Below, in pieces: positions 16,826 to 25,643 of a DNA stretch of 64,000 nt (positions within the stretch are counted from its first letter, which is position 1; every line of letters starts with the position of its first letter). The DNA is taken from the NCBI RefSeq assembly GCF_004345005.1, contig NZ_SMMX01000005.1, forward strand, positions 1 to 64,000. Reading direction: 5' to 3'. This stretch comes from Extibacter muris. Its GTDB lineage: Bacteria > Bacillota > Clostridia > Lachnospirales > Lachnospiraceae. The notes under the pieces are model-generated. The model ran no database searches, had not been told where the DNA came from, and saw nothing but the letters and a program-made list of their open reading frames with translations. A program made the translations under genes and the position numbers.

Positions 16826-18259
16826 ATGATTACTTTTTTAGTATGCCTGATAATACTTGTGGGCGGATATTTGATTTATGGAAAGTTTGTCGAGCGGACG
16901 TTCCAACCGGATAACAGGCCTACCCCTGCAACTACGATGGCAGACGGGTCGGACTATGTAAAGATGCATCCGGCAAAAATCTTTTTGATTCAGCTCCTCA
17001 ATATCGCGGGGCTTGGCCCTATCTTCGGCGCGATACTGGGGGCTTACTGGGGGCCGGTCGTGTTCTTGTGGATAACATTCGGAACTATCTTTGCAGGAGC
17101 GGTTCATGACTATCTGTCCGGGATGATATCGATCCGGCACAAAGGCAGCAGCATTTCCGAGATTGTCGGCCTGTATCTTGGACCGGTCATGAAGAACATC
17201 ATGCGGGTGTTTTCCGTGGTTCTGCTCGTCCTGGTAGGTGTCGTATTTGCGACAGGACCTGCGAACCTTCTTGCAATGCTGACTCCAAATTCACTGAATG
17301 CGGCATTCTGGCTTACAGTGATAATCGGATATTATTTTCTCGCGACGCTTGTCCCAATCGATAAGATCATCGGCAGGGTATACCCGATATTCGGTATCTG
17401 CCTTGTAATCATGTGCATAGGCGTGGCAGGCGGAATTATCGTAAAAGGATATCATATACCGGAACTTACGCTGAGCAACCTGCATCCGGACGGACAGAGC
17501 ATCTGCCCCTTCATGTTCATAACAGTGGCGTGTGGTGCCATCTCCGGATTCCATGCGACACAGTCCCCGCTTATGGCGAGATGTATGGAAAAAGAGACGG
17601 ACGGCAGGAAAATCTTCTATGGCGCGATGGTGGCGGAAGGCGTCATCGCTCTTGTGTGGGCGGCAGCCGGGGTTGCTTTTTATGAGACTACAGGCGGACT
17701 TCAGGAAGCGGTCGTTCGCCTGGGCGGCCAGGGCGGCGTCGTGTATGAAATCTGTAATACTTTGCTTGGACCGGTCGGCGCCGTAATAGCGATGGTTGGC
17801 GTCATTGCCTGTCCGATATCTTCAGGGGATACTGCATTCAGAAGCGCCAGACTGACGATAGCAGACTGGTTCAAGATAGGACAGAAGCCTATTACGAAAC
17901 GTCTTGCACTTACGATACCTCTGTTAGCAGTGGGCGCACTGCTGACACAGGTGGATGTCACGATAGTATGGAGATATTTTTCCTGGAGCAACCAGACGCT
18001 GGCGATGATAGCACTCTGGGCGGCAGGCGCGTATCTGGTGAAGAACAAGACTGCCCCATGGATAGCCGTGGTTCCGGCGACATTCATGTCAGCAGTCAGC
18101 CTTACATATATCCTGATGGCGCCGGAAGGCTTCAAGCTTGGCGCATCGGTTGCCTATCCGGCGGGAATTATATTTGCGATCGGATGTCTAGCGGCATTCC
18201 TGCTGCTGATATATAAGAAGACGGAAAAAGCAGATGGTAAAGAATTAGCTGCTGAATAA
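16826..18259 (+). CDS. cstA: CstA/BtsT-family carbon starvation transporter
   Basis: A 477-residue integral membrane protein with many transmembrane segments and the CstA signatures HPAKIFLIQLLNIAGLGPIFGAILGAYWGP and FGTIFAGAVHDYLSGMIS. Family members take up pyruvate with protons (E. coli BtsT) or peptides. The short Gram-positive form lacks the C-terminal extension of E. coli CstA. RBS GGAAGGAGAGG lies at 16808-16818. In many Firmicutes and in E. coli the gene next door is the LytS/LytR pair that induces it; here that pair is broken while the transporter is intact, so control must have changed. The following terminator makes it monocistronic. Confidence 0.93.
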   Translation: MITFLVCLIILVGGYLIYGKFVERTFQPDNRPTPATTMADGSDYVKMHPAKIFLIQLLNIAGLGPIFGAILGAYWGPVVFLWITFGTIFAGAVHDYLSGMISIRHKGSSISEIVGLYLGPVMKNIMRVFSVVLLVLVGVVFATGPANLLAMLTPNSLNAAFWLTVIIGYYFLATLVPIDKIIGRVYPIFGICLVIMCIGVAGGIIVKGYHIPELTLSNLHPDGQSICPFMFITVACGAISGFHATQSPLMARCMEKETDGRKIFYGAMVAEGVIALVWAAAGVAFYETTGGLQEAVVRLGGQGGVVYEICNTLLGPVGAVIAMVGVIACPISSGDTAFRSARLTIADWFKIGQKPITKRLALTIPLLAVGALLTQVDVTIVWRYFSWSNQTLAMIALWAAGAYLVKNKTAPWIAVVPATFMSAVSLTYILMAPEGFKLGASVAYPAGIIFAIGCLAAFLLLIYKKTEKADGKELAAE

Positions 18260-18278
18260 TAACAGTCCCTCCCAGACT

Positions 18279-18311
18279 CCCCGCCAGGAGAAAATCCTCT
18301 GGCGGGGAATT
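18279..18311 (+). terminator. Rho-independent terminator of cstA
   Basis: CCCCGCCAG at 18279-18287 pairs with CTGGCGGGG at 18299-18307, followed by AATTT. Confidence 0.85.
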
Positions 18312-18336
18312 TGGGTCTTAATTATGAATATTCTTA

Positions 18337-18365
18337 TTGACGAAACGGCAAAGCTTTGATATAAT
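18337..18365 (+). promoter_or_regulatory. Promoter of tRNA-Cys (copy 1)
   Basis: TTGACG at 18337-18342 and TATAAT at 18360-18365 have a 17-base spacer. Confidence 0.85.
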
Positions 18366-18412
18366 AATATCTGGTCACTTCCAAAAGATATGATGTGGCC
18401 TCAATAGCATAT

Positions 18413-18483
18413 GGCGCCATAGCCAAGCGGTAAGGCAAAGGTCTGCAACACCTCTATCACCAGTTCGATTCTGGTTGGCGCCT
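18413..18483 (+). tRNA. tRNA-Cys (GCA), copy 1
   Basis: The acceptor GGCGCCA pairs with TGGCGCC, the anticodon is GCA, and the discriminator is T (U73), the identity base for cysteine. The sequence is identical over 71 bases to the copy at 46426-46496. Confidence 0.97.
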
Positions 18484-18487
18484 TCTG

Positions 18488-18523
18488 AAAAGCCAGGAAA
18501 TTCAGGTTTCCAAGGCTTTTTTG
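18488..18523 (+). terminator. Rho-independent terminator of tRNA-Cys copy 1
   Basis: AAAAGCC-A-GGAAA pairs with TTTCC-AA-GGCTTTT, followed by a T-rich tail. Confidence 0.85.
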
Positions 18524-18621
18524 TTTTTTCAAAAATATGAACGGCTGACGACAAAAAAGGGAATACTGAAAATATGCCTACTGGGCAAGCGGATATGATG
18601 GTCAATGGAAAGGAGAAAGAC

Positions 18622-19644
18622 ATGACAACAGAGCAGGAGAATAGAAAAGTAAGTGAAAAAGATCTGCATACCATTTATCTGGCGGGCGGATGCTTTTGGG
18701 GAATGGAAGCCTATGTAAAGAGACTTCCCGGCGTGAGCAGCACCGATGTGGGATATGCCAACGGGAACACGGAAAATCCGACTTACGAGGAAGTGTGCCA
18801 TAACAATACCGGGCATGTCGAGACAGTGAAGGTGGTCTATGATACTTCCCGCATCTCAACCGATATGCTGCTGGATGGTTTTTTCAAAGTAGTAGATCCC
18901 ATAAGCGTAAACCGGCAGGGAAATGACCGGGGGTGCCAATACCGTTCCGGCATCTATTATGTGGATGAAGCTGACAAGACAGTCGCGGAAGCCGCTGTAA
19001 CCAGGCTGCAGAAAAAATATAAATCAATGATTGCCACCGAGGTTCTCCCGCTGGACAACTTTTATATGGCGGAGGAGTATCATCAGGACTACTTAGACAA
19101 AAATCCAGGTGGCTACTGCCATATTAATTTAAACGAAGCCGACGAATTTGCTAAGGAGTGCGGTCCTGGACCAAATGATGTGGCCGCCCTCATTAAGACG
19201 GAAGATTATCCGGCTCCCAGTGATGCTGAGCTTAAAGAAAAGCTTACTGATATCCAGTACAGGGTGACACAGAAGGGCGATACGGAACGTCCTTATGCCA
19301 ACGATTACGCCGATAATTTTGAAAAAGGAATTTATGTTGATATTGTGACCGGTGAGCCGCTTTTCAGTTCTGCTGATAAATTTGAATCTGGTTGTGGATG
19401 GCCGAGCTTTTCCAAGCCAGTTGTAGATGAGGTAGTGAAAGAGAATCAGGACAGCAGTTTTAACATGTTACGTACTGAGGTACGCAGTCGCGCAGGTGAC
19501 AGTCATTTAGGACATGTTTTTAATGACGGGCCGGAAGAATCAGGCGGGCTTCGCTACTGTATCAACAGTGCATCTATCCGTTTCATACCATACGACAGAT
19601 TAGAGGCGGAGGGGTATGGATTTCTGAAATCAATCTTCAACTAA
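18622..19644 (+). CDS. msrAB: Bifunctional peptide methionine sulfoxide reductase MsrA-MsrB
   Basis: A 340-residue cytosolic fusion that repairs both stereoisomers of methionine sulfoxide. The MsrA half carries the catalytic Cys in [12 protein letters not shown]. The MsrB half holds [30 protein letters not shown] and the catalytic Cys in [12 protein letters not shown]. The two CxxC zinc sites of some MsrB enzymes are absent. The frame is open from 18574, but AAAGGAGAAAGAC directly before ATG 18622 fixes the start. It is a single gene after tRNA-Cys, and points to oxidative protection in an anaerobe whose catalase and RclA genes here are broken. Confidence 0.95.
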   Translation: MTTEQENRKVSEKDLHTIYLAGGCFWGMEAYVKRLPGVSSTDVGYANGNTENPTYEEVCHNNTGHVETVKVVYDTSRISTDMLLDGFFKVVDPISVNRQGNDRGCQYRSGIYYVDEADKTVAEAAVTRLQKKYKSMIATEVLPLDNFYMAEEYHQDYLDKNPGGYCHINLNEADEFAKECGPGPNDVAALIKTEDYPAPSDAELKEKLTDIQYRVTQKGDTERPYANDYADNFEKGIYVDIVTGEPLFSSADKFESGCGWPSFSKPVVDEVVKENQDSSFNMLRTEVRSRAGDSHLGHVFNDGPEESGGLRYCINSASIRFIPYDRLEAEGYGFLKSIFN

Positions 19645-19775
19645 CACAAAGACCTGATATAGTTTGGACGATTCCACAAATCAAATAGATAATATGACAA
19701 TCCTTTTTCTGCCCCCGTCCGATATAATGGATGACAGCGCAAGAGCTGTAAAGAGACGAAAGGGGAATAACGTAC

Positions 19776-21158
19776 ATGGACAGAAAGAATTTGTGGAACA
19801 CATATGATGAAGCGCACCTGCAGGAACTGGAGTGGGTGATCGGCCGGTATCTGACATGCCTTGACCTGGGAAAGACGGAGCGGGAATGTGTACGCATCAC
19901 GAAGGAGCTGGCGGAAAAAGCGGGCTATCGTGATATGAAGGACCTGATTAAGAGAGGGGAACCGGTAAAGGCAGGGGACAAGGTATATATGGACTATGCG
20001 GAAAAAGCCGTTATACTTTTCCAGGCAGGCTCTGAGCCGCTTGTAAACGGAATGAATATTCTCGGCGCGCATATCGACTCGCCGAGAATCGACATCAAAC
20101 AGAACCCTCTGTATGAGGATGCAGAGATGACGTACCTCGATACCCACTATTACGGTGGAATTAAGAAGTACCAATGGGTTGCAATGCCGCTTGCACTCCA
20201 CGGTGTCGTCATTAAGAAGGACGGGACAAAGATTGATATTGCCATCGGTGAACGGGAAGACGAACCGGCACTTGCCATAACAGACCTGCTTCCCCATCTT
20301 GCCTACGAGCAGATGGAGAAGAAGGCAGACAAATTCCTGGATGCGGAGAAAATGGACCTTCTGATAGGAAACCGTCCGGCCAAGGGAGAAGAAAAAGAAG
20401 CGGTAAAAGCGCAGATTCTTCAGATGTTAGATGAAACTTATGGGATAGAGGAAGGAGACTTCCTCTCGGCAGAGCTTGAAGTTGTCCCGGCGGGCAGAGC
20501 AAGGGTGTGCGGACTTGACCGCAGCATGGTGATGGCATACGGCCAGGACGACAGGGTGTGCGCATTTACCTCTCTGCTCGCCATGCTTTCAAAGAAAGAG
20601 GTCAAAAGAACCTCCTGCTGCATTCTGATTGACAAGGAGGAGATCGGCAGCGTCGGCGCAAGCGGCATGACATCTAAATTTTTTGAAAATACAGTGGCGG
20701 AATACCTGTCTTTATGCGGACAGTATGATGAACTGACACTTCGGAGGACACTCTCTAATTCAAAAATGCTATCCTCTGACGTGAGCGCCGCATTTGACCC
20801 GATGTTCGAGGAGGCCTTTGAAAAGAAAAATGCAGCGTATCTTGCACACGGGCCGGTATTCAACAAGTATACAGGAAAAGGAGGCAAGGGCGGCTCCAAT
20901 GACGCCAATGCCGAATATATGGCAGAGCTTCGCGCTGTCATGGAGAGGAACAATGTACAGTTCCAGACAGCAGAGCTTGGCAGGGTAGACCTTGGCGGCG
21001 GCGGTACGATAGCCTATATCATGGCAGCGTACGGTATGGAAGTGATTGACAGCGGCGTGGCGGTACTCTCCATGCATGCGCCGTGGGAGATTGCAAGCAA
21101 AGCCGACATCTACGAAGCGGTGAGAGCATACGAAGCATTTTTAAAGGCAGAGTTTTAA
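19776..21158 (+). CDS. apeB: M18 family aminopeptidase
   Basis: A 460-residue cytosolic metallo-aminopeptidase (aspartyl aminopeptidase/LAP4 family) that removes N-terminal residues from peptides. Metal and catalytic residues are visible: His and Asp in GAHIDSPRIDIKQNP, Asp in GQDDRVCAF, the Glu pair in DKEEIGS, and the last His in LSMHAPWE. Length is that of the family. RBS AAAGGGGAA lies upstream, with a TATAAT at 19723-19728 as a likely -10 box. It ends in a terminator shared with the convergent AraC gene. The choice of apeB rather than apeA is by general resemblance. Confidence 0.92.
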   Translation: MDRKNLWNTYDEAHLQELEWVIGRYLTCLDLGKTERECVRITKELAEKAGYRDMKDLIKRGEPVKAGDKVYMDYAEKAVILFQAGSEPLVNGMNILGAHIDSPRIDIKQNPLYEDAEMTYLDTHYYGGIKKYQWVAMPLALHGVVIKKDGTKIDIAIGEREDEPALAITDLLPHLAYEQMEKKADKFLDAEKMDLLIGNRPAKGEEKEAVKAQILQMLDETYGIEEGDFLSAELEVVPAGRARVCGLDRSMVMAYGQDDRVCAFTSLLAMLSKKEVKRTSCCILIDKEEIGSVGASGMTSKFFENTVAEYLSLCGQYDELTLRRTLSNSKMLSSDVSAAFDPMFEEAFEKKNAAYLAHGPVFNKYTGKGGKGGSNDANAEYMAELRAVMERNNVQFQTAELGRVDLGGGGTIAYIMAAYGMEVIDSGVAVLSMHAPWEIASKADIYEAVRAYEAFLKAEF

Positions 21159-21192
21159 AAACGGGAAATTGGATAATAGTGGTAAAAAACGC

Positions 21193-21239
21193 AAGGCGTA
21201 TAACCCCAGGTCATGGGTGCTGTACGCCTTATTTTATTT
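21193..21239. terminator. Bidirectional terminator between M18 and AraC genes
   Basis: AAGGCGTA at 21193-21200 pairs with TACGCCTT at 21223-21230, followed on the plus strand by ATTTTATTT and preceded by an A run, so it can serve both convergent genes. Confidence 0.75.
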
Positions 21240-22173
21240 CCCGCTTACGGTTCTTCGTACTGGTTTTTTTCAGCGCTTCGGTCATCCCTTTGATGGAGGA
21301 AGAATACTTAAGGGGCGACATTCCGGTTGCCTTTTTGAACTGCTTGGAGAAATAGGGGAGAGAGCTGTAGGACAGGAAATATGCAATCTCCGTATAATTC
21401 ATGCTGCCCTCACGGATGATTTCCTTGGCCCGCTCTATCTTCATCGCATTGAAATAATCAATGGCCCCGCATCCTTCCTTATCATGAAACAGAGTCTGGA
21501 GGGCAGAGCGGCTCATAGAGAAGTCTTCACAGATGGCGGTGACCGTGAGGCGTTCGCAGATGTGGTAGCCCATGTACTGGATAATCTGATCAAGGAGGGT
21601 TTCATTCGCCATCTCCTTTTCCGGTGATGACCTGCGTACCAGGGTCTGGGCGTGTCCTGCGCTTTCCTGATGGTTCCGGCAGACGGTAATGAGGAACAGC
21701 TCTAAGTATTGAAGCACCATCTGCTGTGAAGCAAAAGGCGTCTCGCTCTTGATCTGGACCTGTTCCACGGAAGGAATGTGCATCGGTGTGGAAAACGTAT
21801 CCCTTGCCTCTCTGATGATGAGTGATATCAGGGAGCGCTCCTGCATGTCCAGGGTGAAGCTTTTATTGCAGAAGAAGGATATGGCCGGAGATTCTGTCGT
21901 GAAGGACACCGCGACTAGGTTCGGCGAATTCTTCCCGATGGACCGTATGGCGTGGAATTCATTCGGCTTATGGAAAATGATGTCTCCCGTGTTAAGCGTC
22001 AGCCAGTCGTCGTCGGAACGGACGGAGACTGTTCCTTTATCCACATAAAGAAATTCCCAGAAATCATGGGATTCCCCCTGAAAAATAAAATCCTTCATGT
22101 ATTCAAAATAGTGAAGGGTGATAACGGAGTCTATTACAATATCGCGTTTGAGACGTGTTTTTATATAAGTCAT
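21229..22173 (-). CDS. AraC-family transcriptional regulator
   Basis: A 314-residue regulator with an N-terminal cupin sensing domain (ITLHYFEYMKDFIFQGESHDFWEFLYVDKG, then LNTGDIIFHKPNEFHAI) and a C-terminal double helix-turn-helix (SMSRSALQTLFHDKEGCGAIDYFN and EIAYFLSYSSLPYFSKQFKKATGMSPLKY). The start was taken at the ATG preceded by AAGGAGG rather than earlier in-frame codons. It is divergent from the glycosidase/dehydrogenase/ABC operon, the usual position for a sugar-responsive activator of that operon. Confidence 0.9.
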   Translation of the reverse strand: MTYIKTRLKRDIVIDSVITLHYFEYMKDFIFQGESHDFWEFLYVDKGTVSVRSDDDWLTLNTGDIIFHKPNEFHAIRSIGKNSPNLVAVSFTTESPAISFFCNKSFTLDMQERSLISLIIREARDTFSTPMHIPSVEQVQIKSETPFASQQMVLQYLELFLITVCRNHQESAGHAQTLVRRSSPEKEMANETLLDQIIQYMGYHICERLTVTAICEDFSMSRSALQTLFHDKEGCGAIDYFNAMKIERAKEIIREGSMNYTEIAYFLSYSSLPYFSKQFKKATGMSPLKYSSSIKGMTEALKKTSTKNRKREIK

Positions 22174-22324
22174 GATACGTTCCTCCTTAAAAGTCATTCT
22201 AGCAGAATCAGGATAATATGACAATAATGGCAGACAATCCTGTAAGTAAAATTGTGCAGAAGCCAATATAATAGTAGAAAATGGTAAATATATATAGGCA
22301 CTATTGCCAAAAGAGAGGGACGAT
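22174..22324. promoter_or_regulatory. Divergent promoter region of the AraC regulator and the glycan-uptake operon
   Basis: A TATAAT at 22267-22272 lies about 52 bases before the glycosidase start. The hexamer 17 bases upstream (AGTAAA) is a poor -35 box, as expected for a promoter that needs an AraC-type activator. No clear operator repeat could be assigned by eye. Confidence 0.5.
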
Positions 22325-24214
22325 ATGACAAGTGTAAAAGCAAATGATATGGAATTACGCCTGGATGAAGAAAGTCTTTGCTATATGTTCAGTAAAGGGG
22401 AAGAGAGCTGGAGCTGGAGAGAGGAAGCAAAGGCAAGGCTGGAATGTGAGGAGGGCACATTCTGTTTTCAAGAGGCAGTCCTGGTGACACATAAAGTCAT
22501 CGAAACCGGTTTGGGGAACGGAATCCAGAGCCACTTTGAAGGGTTTGAAGTGGATGGAATTAAAGTACCTTATTCGTTTGACACGATTGTCTGGATGGAA
22601 GCGGCTACCGGGGACGTGTTCTGTGAATGGATTCCGCTTTGCGAAGAAGGGCTTCGCGTAAAAGCTGTATACTGGCCGGGGGAGATGGAATTTGAAGAGA
22701 AGAAGGAGAGCTGGTACACGCTATTGAACCACCAGCAGGGGCTGATGATTCCGAACGACTGGGCGACAGAGCTTACGTCTGTGGTATTTGACGGATTCTT
22801 CGGAACGGCAGGCGGTTATATGCCGTGGATAGCCCAGGTCAGGGACCGGGCAGGGTATATAGCAATCTGCACCACGCCGTGGAATGCAGGCTATAATGCA
22901 GAGCACCCGGCGGGGGGACCGTACACCCACACTGGCATCCGGTTTGAACCAAGCCTTGGAAAGATGGAATACCGCAGAATTGTGAGATATACTTTTTTGA
23001 ATGACTGTGATTACAATGATATCTGCAAGGTATACCGGACCTACGTGAAAGAGCAGGGAAGGCTGCGGACTCTTACTGAAAAAGCGGCCAGGAACCCTTC
23101 GGTGGACAGGCTCATAGGGTGTGCTTTCGTACATAAGGGGATCAAGAACGCGGTACAGGAGGATTCCGATTTTTATGATACGGAAGCGCCGGATAAGAAC
23201 AACAGCCTGACGACCTTTGCGGCCAGGGAGAAGGAGATGCGCCGCCTGAAGGAGCTCGGGGTAGAGAAGCTTTATCTTCATCTGGACGGATGGGCGGAGC
23301 CGGGCTATGACAACCAGCACCCGGACTACTACCCGGCATGTGAAGCGGCAGGCGGATGGGCAGGCATGAAATCCCTTGCGGATACGATGCATGAGCTGGG
23401 ATATCTGTTCGGTGTCCACGACCAGTACCGTGACTACTACCTGGCCTCCCCAAGCTACGACGAGCACTATGCATGCAGGCTGGCGGACGGTACGGTCCCT
23501 GCCCACCAGAGATGGGCGGGAGGCCCGCAGGCATTCCTGTGCGGTTCACAGGCACCTTTTTATGTAAAGCGTAATTTCTCAAGAATCAGGCGCCATGATA
23601 TTAGATTAGACTGTGCCTATCTTGATGTGTTCACCTGCAATGAGGGGGATGAATGTGCGAACCCGTTCCACAGGATGACAAGGCGTGACTGCTGCGATTA
23701 CCGGAACCAGTGCTTTGAATACCTTATGTCAGTGGGGCTGCTCCCAAGTTCGGAAGAGGTGAGCGACTGGTGCATCCCAAGCCTGGTATTCTGCCACTAC
23801 GCGCCGTATGACTTTATGATGAGGGAGCCGGGCGCACCTAAGGAGGGGATTCCGGTACCGCTTTATAACCTTGTATACCACGACTGCATCATTGAGCCGT
23901 GGATGATGGAAAAGGTGAGTGAAAAAGAAGATTATATGCTATATGCGCTTTTAAACGGAGGAGCACCATATTTAATCAGGGAGGGAGCGTACCCGAACAC
24001 GGACGGCTCCTTTGAAGTCGGGGCAGAGGTGGCGATAGAAGATAACATCAGGAGAAGCCGGATTGTCTCTGATCTGCATAAAAAGGTTGCAAAATGCGAG
24101 ATGATACGGCATGAGATGGTCGATGGCGACTGCCAGGTACAAAGGACGTATTTTGCAGATGGGACGACAGTGACTGTCGATTTCAATAAGCAAGAGTATG
24201 TGATAGCCGGATAA
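22325..24214 (+). CDS. Putative intracellular glycoside hydrolase, GH129-like (alpha-N-acetylgalactosaminidase-type)
   Basis: A 629-residue protein without a signal peptide. It has an N-terminal beta-sandwich-like part and a central TIM-barrel-like part with LYLHLDGW, GVHDQYRDYY, LDCAYLDVF and LLPSSEEVSDW. Bifidobacterial GH129 enzymes, which cut GalNAc from Ser/Thr, are about 634 residues and, as I recall, use an Asp near 435 and a Glu near 478. Here D434 lies in AYLDVF and E477/E478 in SSEEV, a close positional match. RBS AGAGAGGG precedes ATG 22325. It heads the operon with a Gfo/Idh enzyme and a sugar importer. It could also be a related DUF5696/GH101-type enzyme. Confidence 0.65.
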   Translation: MTSVKANDMELRLDEESLCYMFSKGEESWSWREEAKARLECEEGTFCFQEAVLVTHKVIETGLGNGIQSHFEGFEVDGIKVPYSFDTIVWMEAATGDVFCEWIPLCEEGLRVKAVYWPGEMEFEEKKESWYTLLNHQQGLMIPNDWATELTSVVFDGFFGTAGGYMPWIAQVRDRAGYIAICTTPWNAGYNAEHPAGGPYTHTGIRFEPSLGKMEYRRIVRYTFLNDCDYNDICKVYRTYVKEQGRLRTLTEKAARNPSVDRLIGCAFVHKGIKNAVQEDSDFYDTEAPDKNNSLTTFAAREKEMRRLKELGVEKLYLHLDGWAEPGYDNQHPDYYPACEAAGGWAGMKSLADTMHELGYLFGVHDQYRDYYLASPSYDEHYACRLADGTVPAHQRWAGGPQAFLCGSQAPFYVKRNFSRIRRHDIRLDCAYLDVFTCNEGDECANPFHRMTRRDCCDYRNQCFEYLMSVGLLPSSEEVSDWCIPSLVFCHYAPYDFMMREPGAPKEGIPVPLYNLVYHDCIIEPWMMEKVSEKEDYMLYALLNGGAPYLIREGAYPNTDGSFEVGAEVAIEDNIRRSRIVSDLHKKVAKCEMIRHEMVDGDCQVQRTYFADGTTVTVDFNKQEYVIAG

Positions 24215-24229
24215 AAAGGAGAGGATATT

Positions 24230-25552
24230 ATGGGAACATGTGTGACTGTCGCGATTGCGGGGCTGGGCAGCAGAGGGCATGATGTATATGCCCAGGCTGC
24301 GAAAGTATACCCGGACAAAATAAAAATTGCTGCTGTGGCTGACACAGATCCGGCCAAGGTGGAATATGCGGCCAGGGAATTTGGCATTCCAAAGGAGTCC
24401 TGTTTTGCAAGTGCAGAGGACATGCTTCAAGCAGACCGTCTGGCGGATGCGATGTTTATCGCCACACAGGACAGGCAGCATGTGGGACATGCGATACCCG
24501 CTCTGGAAAAGGGGTACCATCTCCTGCTGGAAAAGCCCGTTTCACCTGATTCGGAGGAGTTTCAAACGCTTTCCAGGACGGCAAAGGAGTATAAGCGTAA
24601 GGTGATCGTCTGCCATGTACTCCGCTATACGCCGATATACAGAAAGGTGAAAGAGCTGATAGATGCAGGGGAAATCGGTGACATCGTTTCCATTGCGGCA
24701 GTGGAGAATGTAGGCTGGTTCCATCAGGCCCACAGTTTCGTGCGGGGGAACTGGGCGGATGCAGACAAGACAAGTCCGATGATACTGCAGAAAAGCTGCC
24801 ATGATATGGATCTGTATCTGTGGCTGGCAGGAAAGACGTGTAAGTCACTGTCCTCCTATGGGAACACCTACCTGTTTAAAGAGGAACATGCCCCAAGGGG
24901 CAGCACGATGCGCTGCCTGGACGGCTGTGCGGCCAAGGAGGACTGTCCCTTTGATGCAGAAGCGATCTACATGGACAATAAGCTGATCGGATACAACAGC
25001 GGCAACAGAATCTGGCCGCTTAATGTACTGGCGCCTGGAGAACCGACCGAAGAGAAGATAAGGGAGGCGCTTGAGACAGGACGTTATGGCAGGTGCGTGT
25101 ACCACTGTGACAACAATGTGGTGGACCATCAGGTGGTGAACCTGAACATGACAGACGGTACGACCATGAGCTTTACCATGTGTGCATTCTCGGCGGATAC
25201 TTCCAGGTACGCAAGGCTTATGGGCACGAAGGGCGAGCTGATTGTCAATATGGATGTCAATACATTTGAAAGAAATGAGATTGTCATCCGAAAATTCAAT
25301 CCGAACATCACAGAGACACGTGTGGATATCGCCTCTCTGTCCGATGATTTTTCCGGCCATGGCGGCGGTGATATGAAGATGGTAGAGGAATTTGCTGATA
25401 TTGTAAGCGGGCGGATGCCAGAGAGCCCCAATGTGACCTCTTTGGATAAATCTCTGGAGAGCCATTACTGCGCTCTAGCCGCGGAGGAATCAAGAATCCA
25501 CGGCGGTGCCGTAATAGAGTTGGATACATTCTGCAGTCAAATCAGTATGTAG
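24230..25552 (+). CDS. Gfo/Idh/MocA family oxidoreductase
   Basis: A 440-residue NAD(P)-dependent enzyme. It has an N-terminal Rossmann fold with GLGSRGHD near residue 10, the conserved EKP motif (LLLEKPVSPDS) and the K-S-C-H-D-M-D segment that supplies catalytic Lys/His residues in this family. An insertion with four cysteines (MRCLDGCAAKEDCPF) marks a clostridial subgroup. It may oxidise a sugar or act as an NAD-dependent glycosidase (GH109 enzymes share this fold). RBS AAAAGGAGAGG; it starts 16 bases after the glycosidase gene, so they are co-expressed. Confidence 0.9.
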   Translation: MGTCVTVAIAGLGSRGHDVYAQAAKVYPDKIKIAAVADTDPAKVEYAAREFGIPKESCFASAEDMLQADRLADAMFIATQDRQHVGHAIPALEKGYHLLLEKPVSPDSEEFQTLSRTAKEYKRKVIVCHVLRYTPIYRKVKELIDAGEIGDIVSIAAVENVGWFHQAHSFVRGNWADADKTSPMILQKSCHDMDLYLWLAGKTCKSLSSYGNTYLFKEEHAPRGSTMRCLDGCAAKEDCPFDAEAIYMDNKLIGYNSGNRIWPLNVLAPGEPTEEKIREALETGRYGRCVYHCDNNVVDHQVVNLNMTDGTTMSFTMCAFSADTSRYARLMGTKGELIVNMDVNTFERNEIVIRKFNPNITETRVDIASLSDDFSGHGGGDMKMVEEFADIVSGRMPESPNVTSLDKSLESHYCALAAEESRIHGGAVIELDTFCSQISM

Positions 25553-25643
25553 CTTCTTAGCCAAAGAAGCATCATATAAACCGGCCGGTTCCGGAATCAG
25601 CCGGAGAAACAAGAAAACCTACAAGAAAGAAGGAGGAAAGTTT

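Noticed and set aside
22721-23506. 261-residue minus-strand open frame
   Set aside because: It is a shadow of the glycosidase gene, without motifs or a ribosome-binding site.
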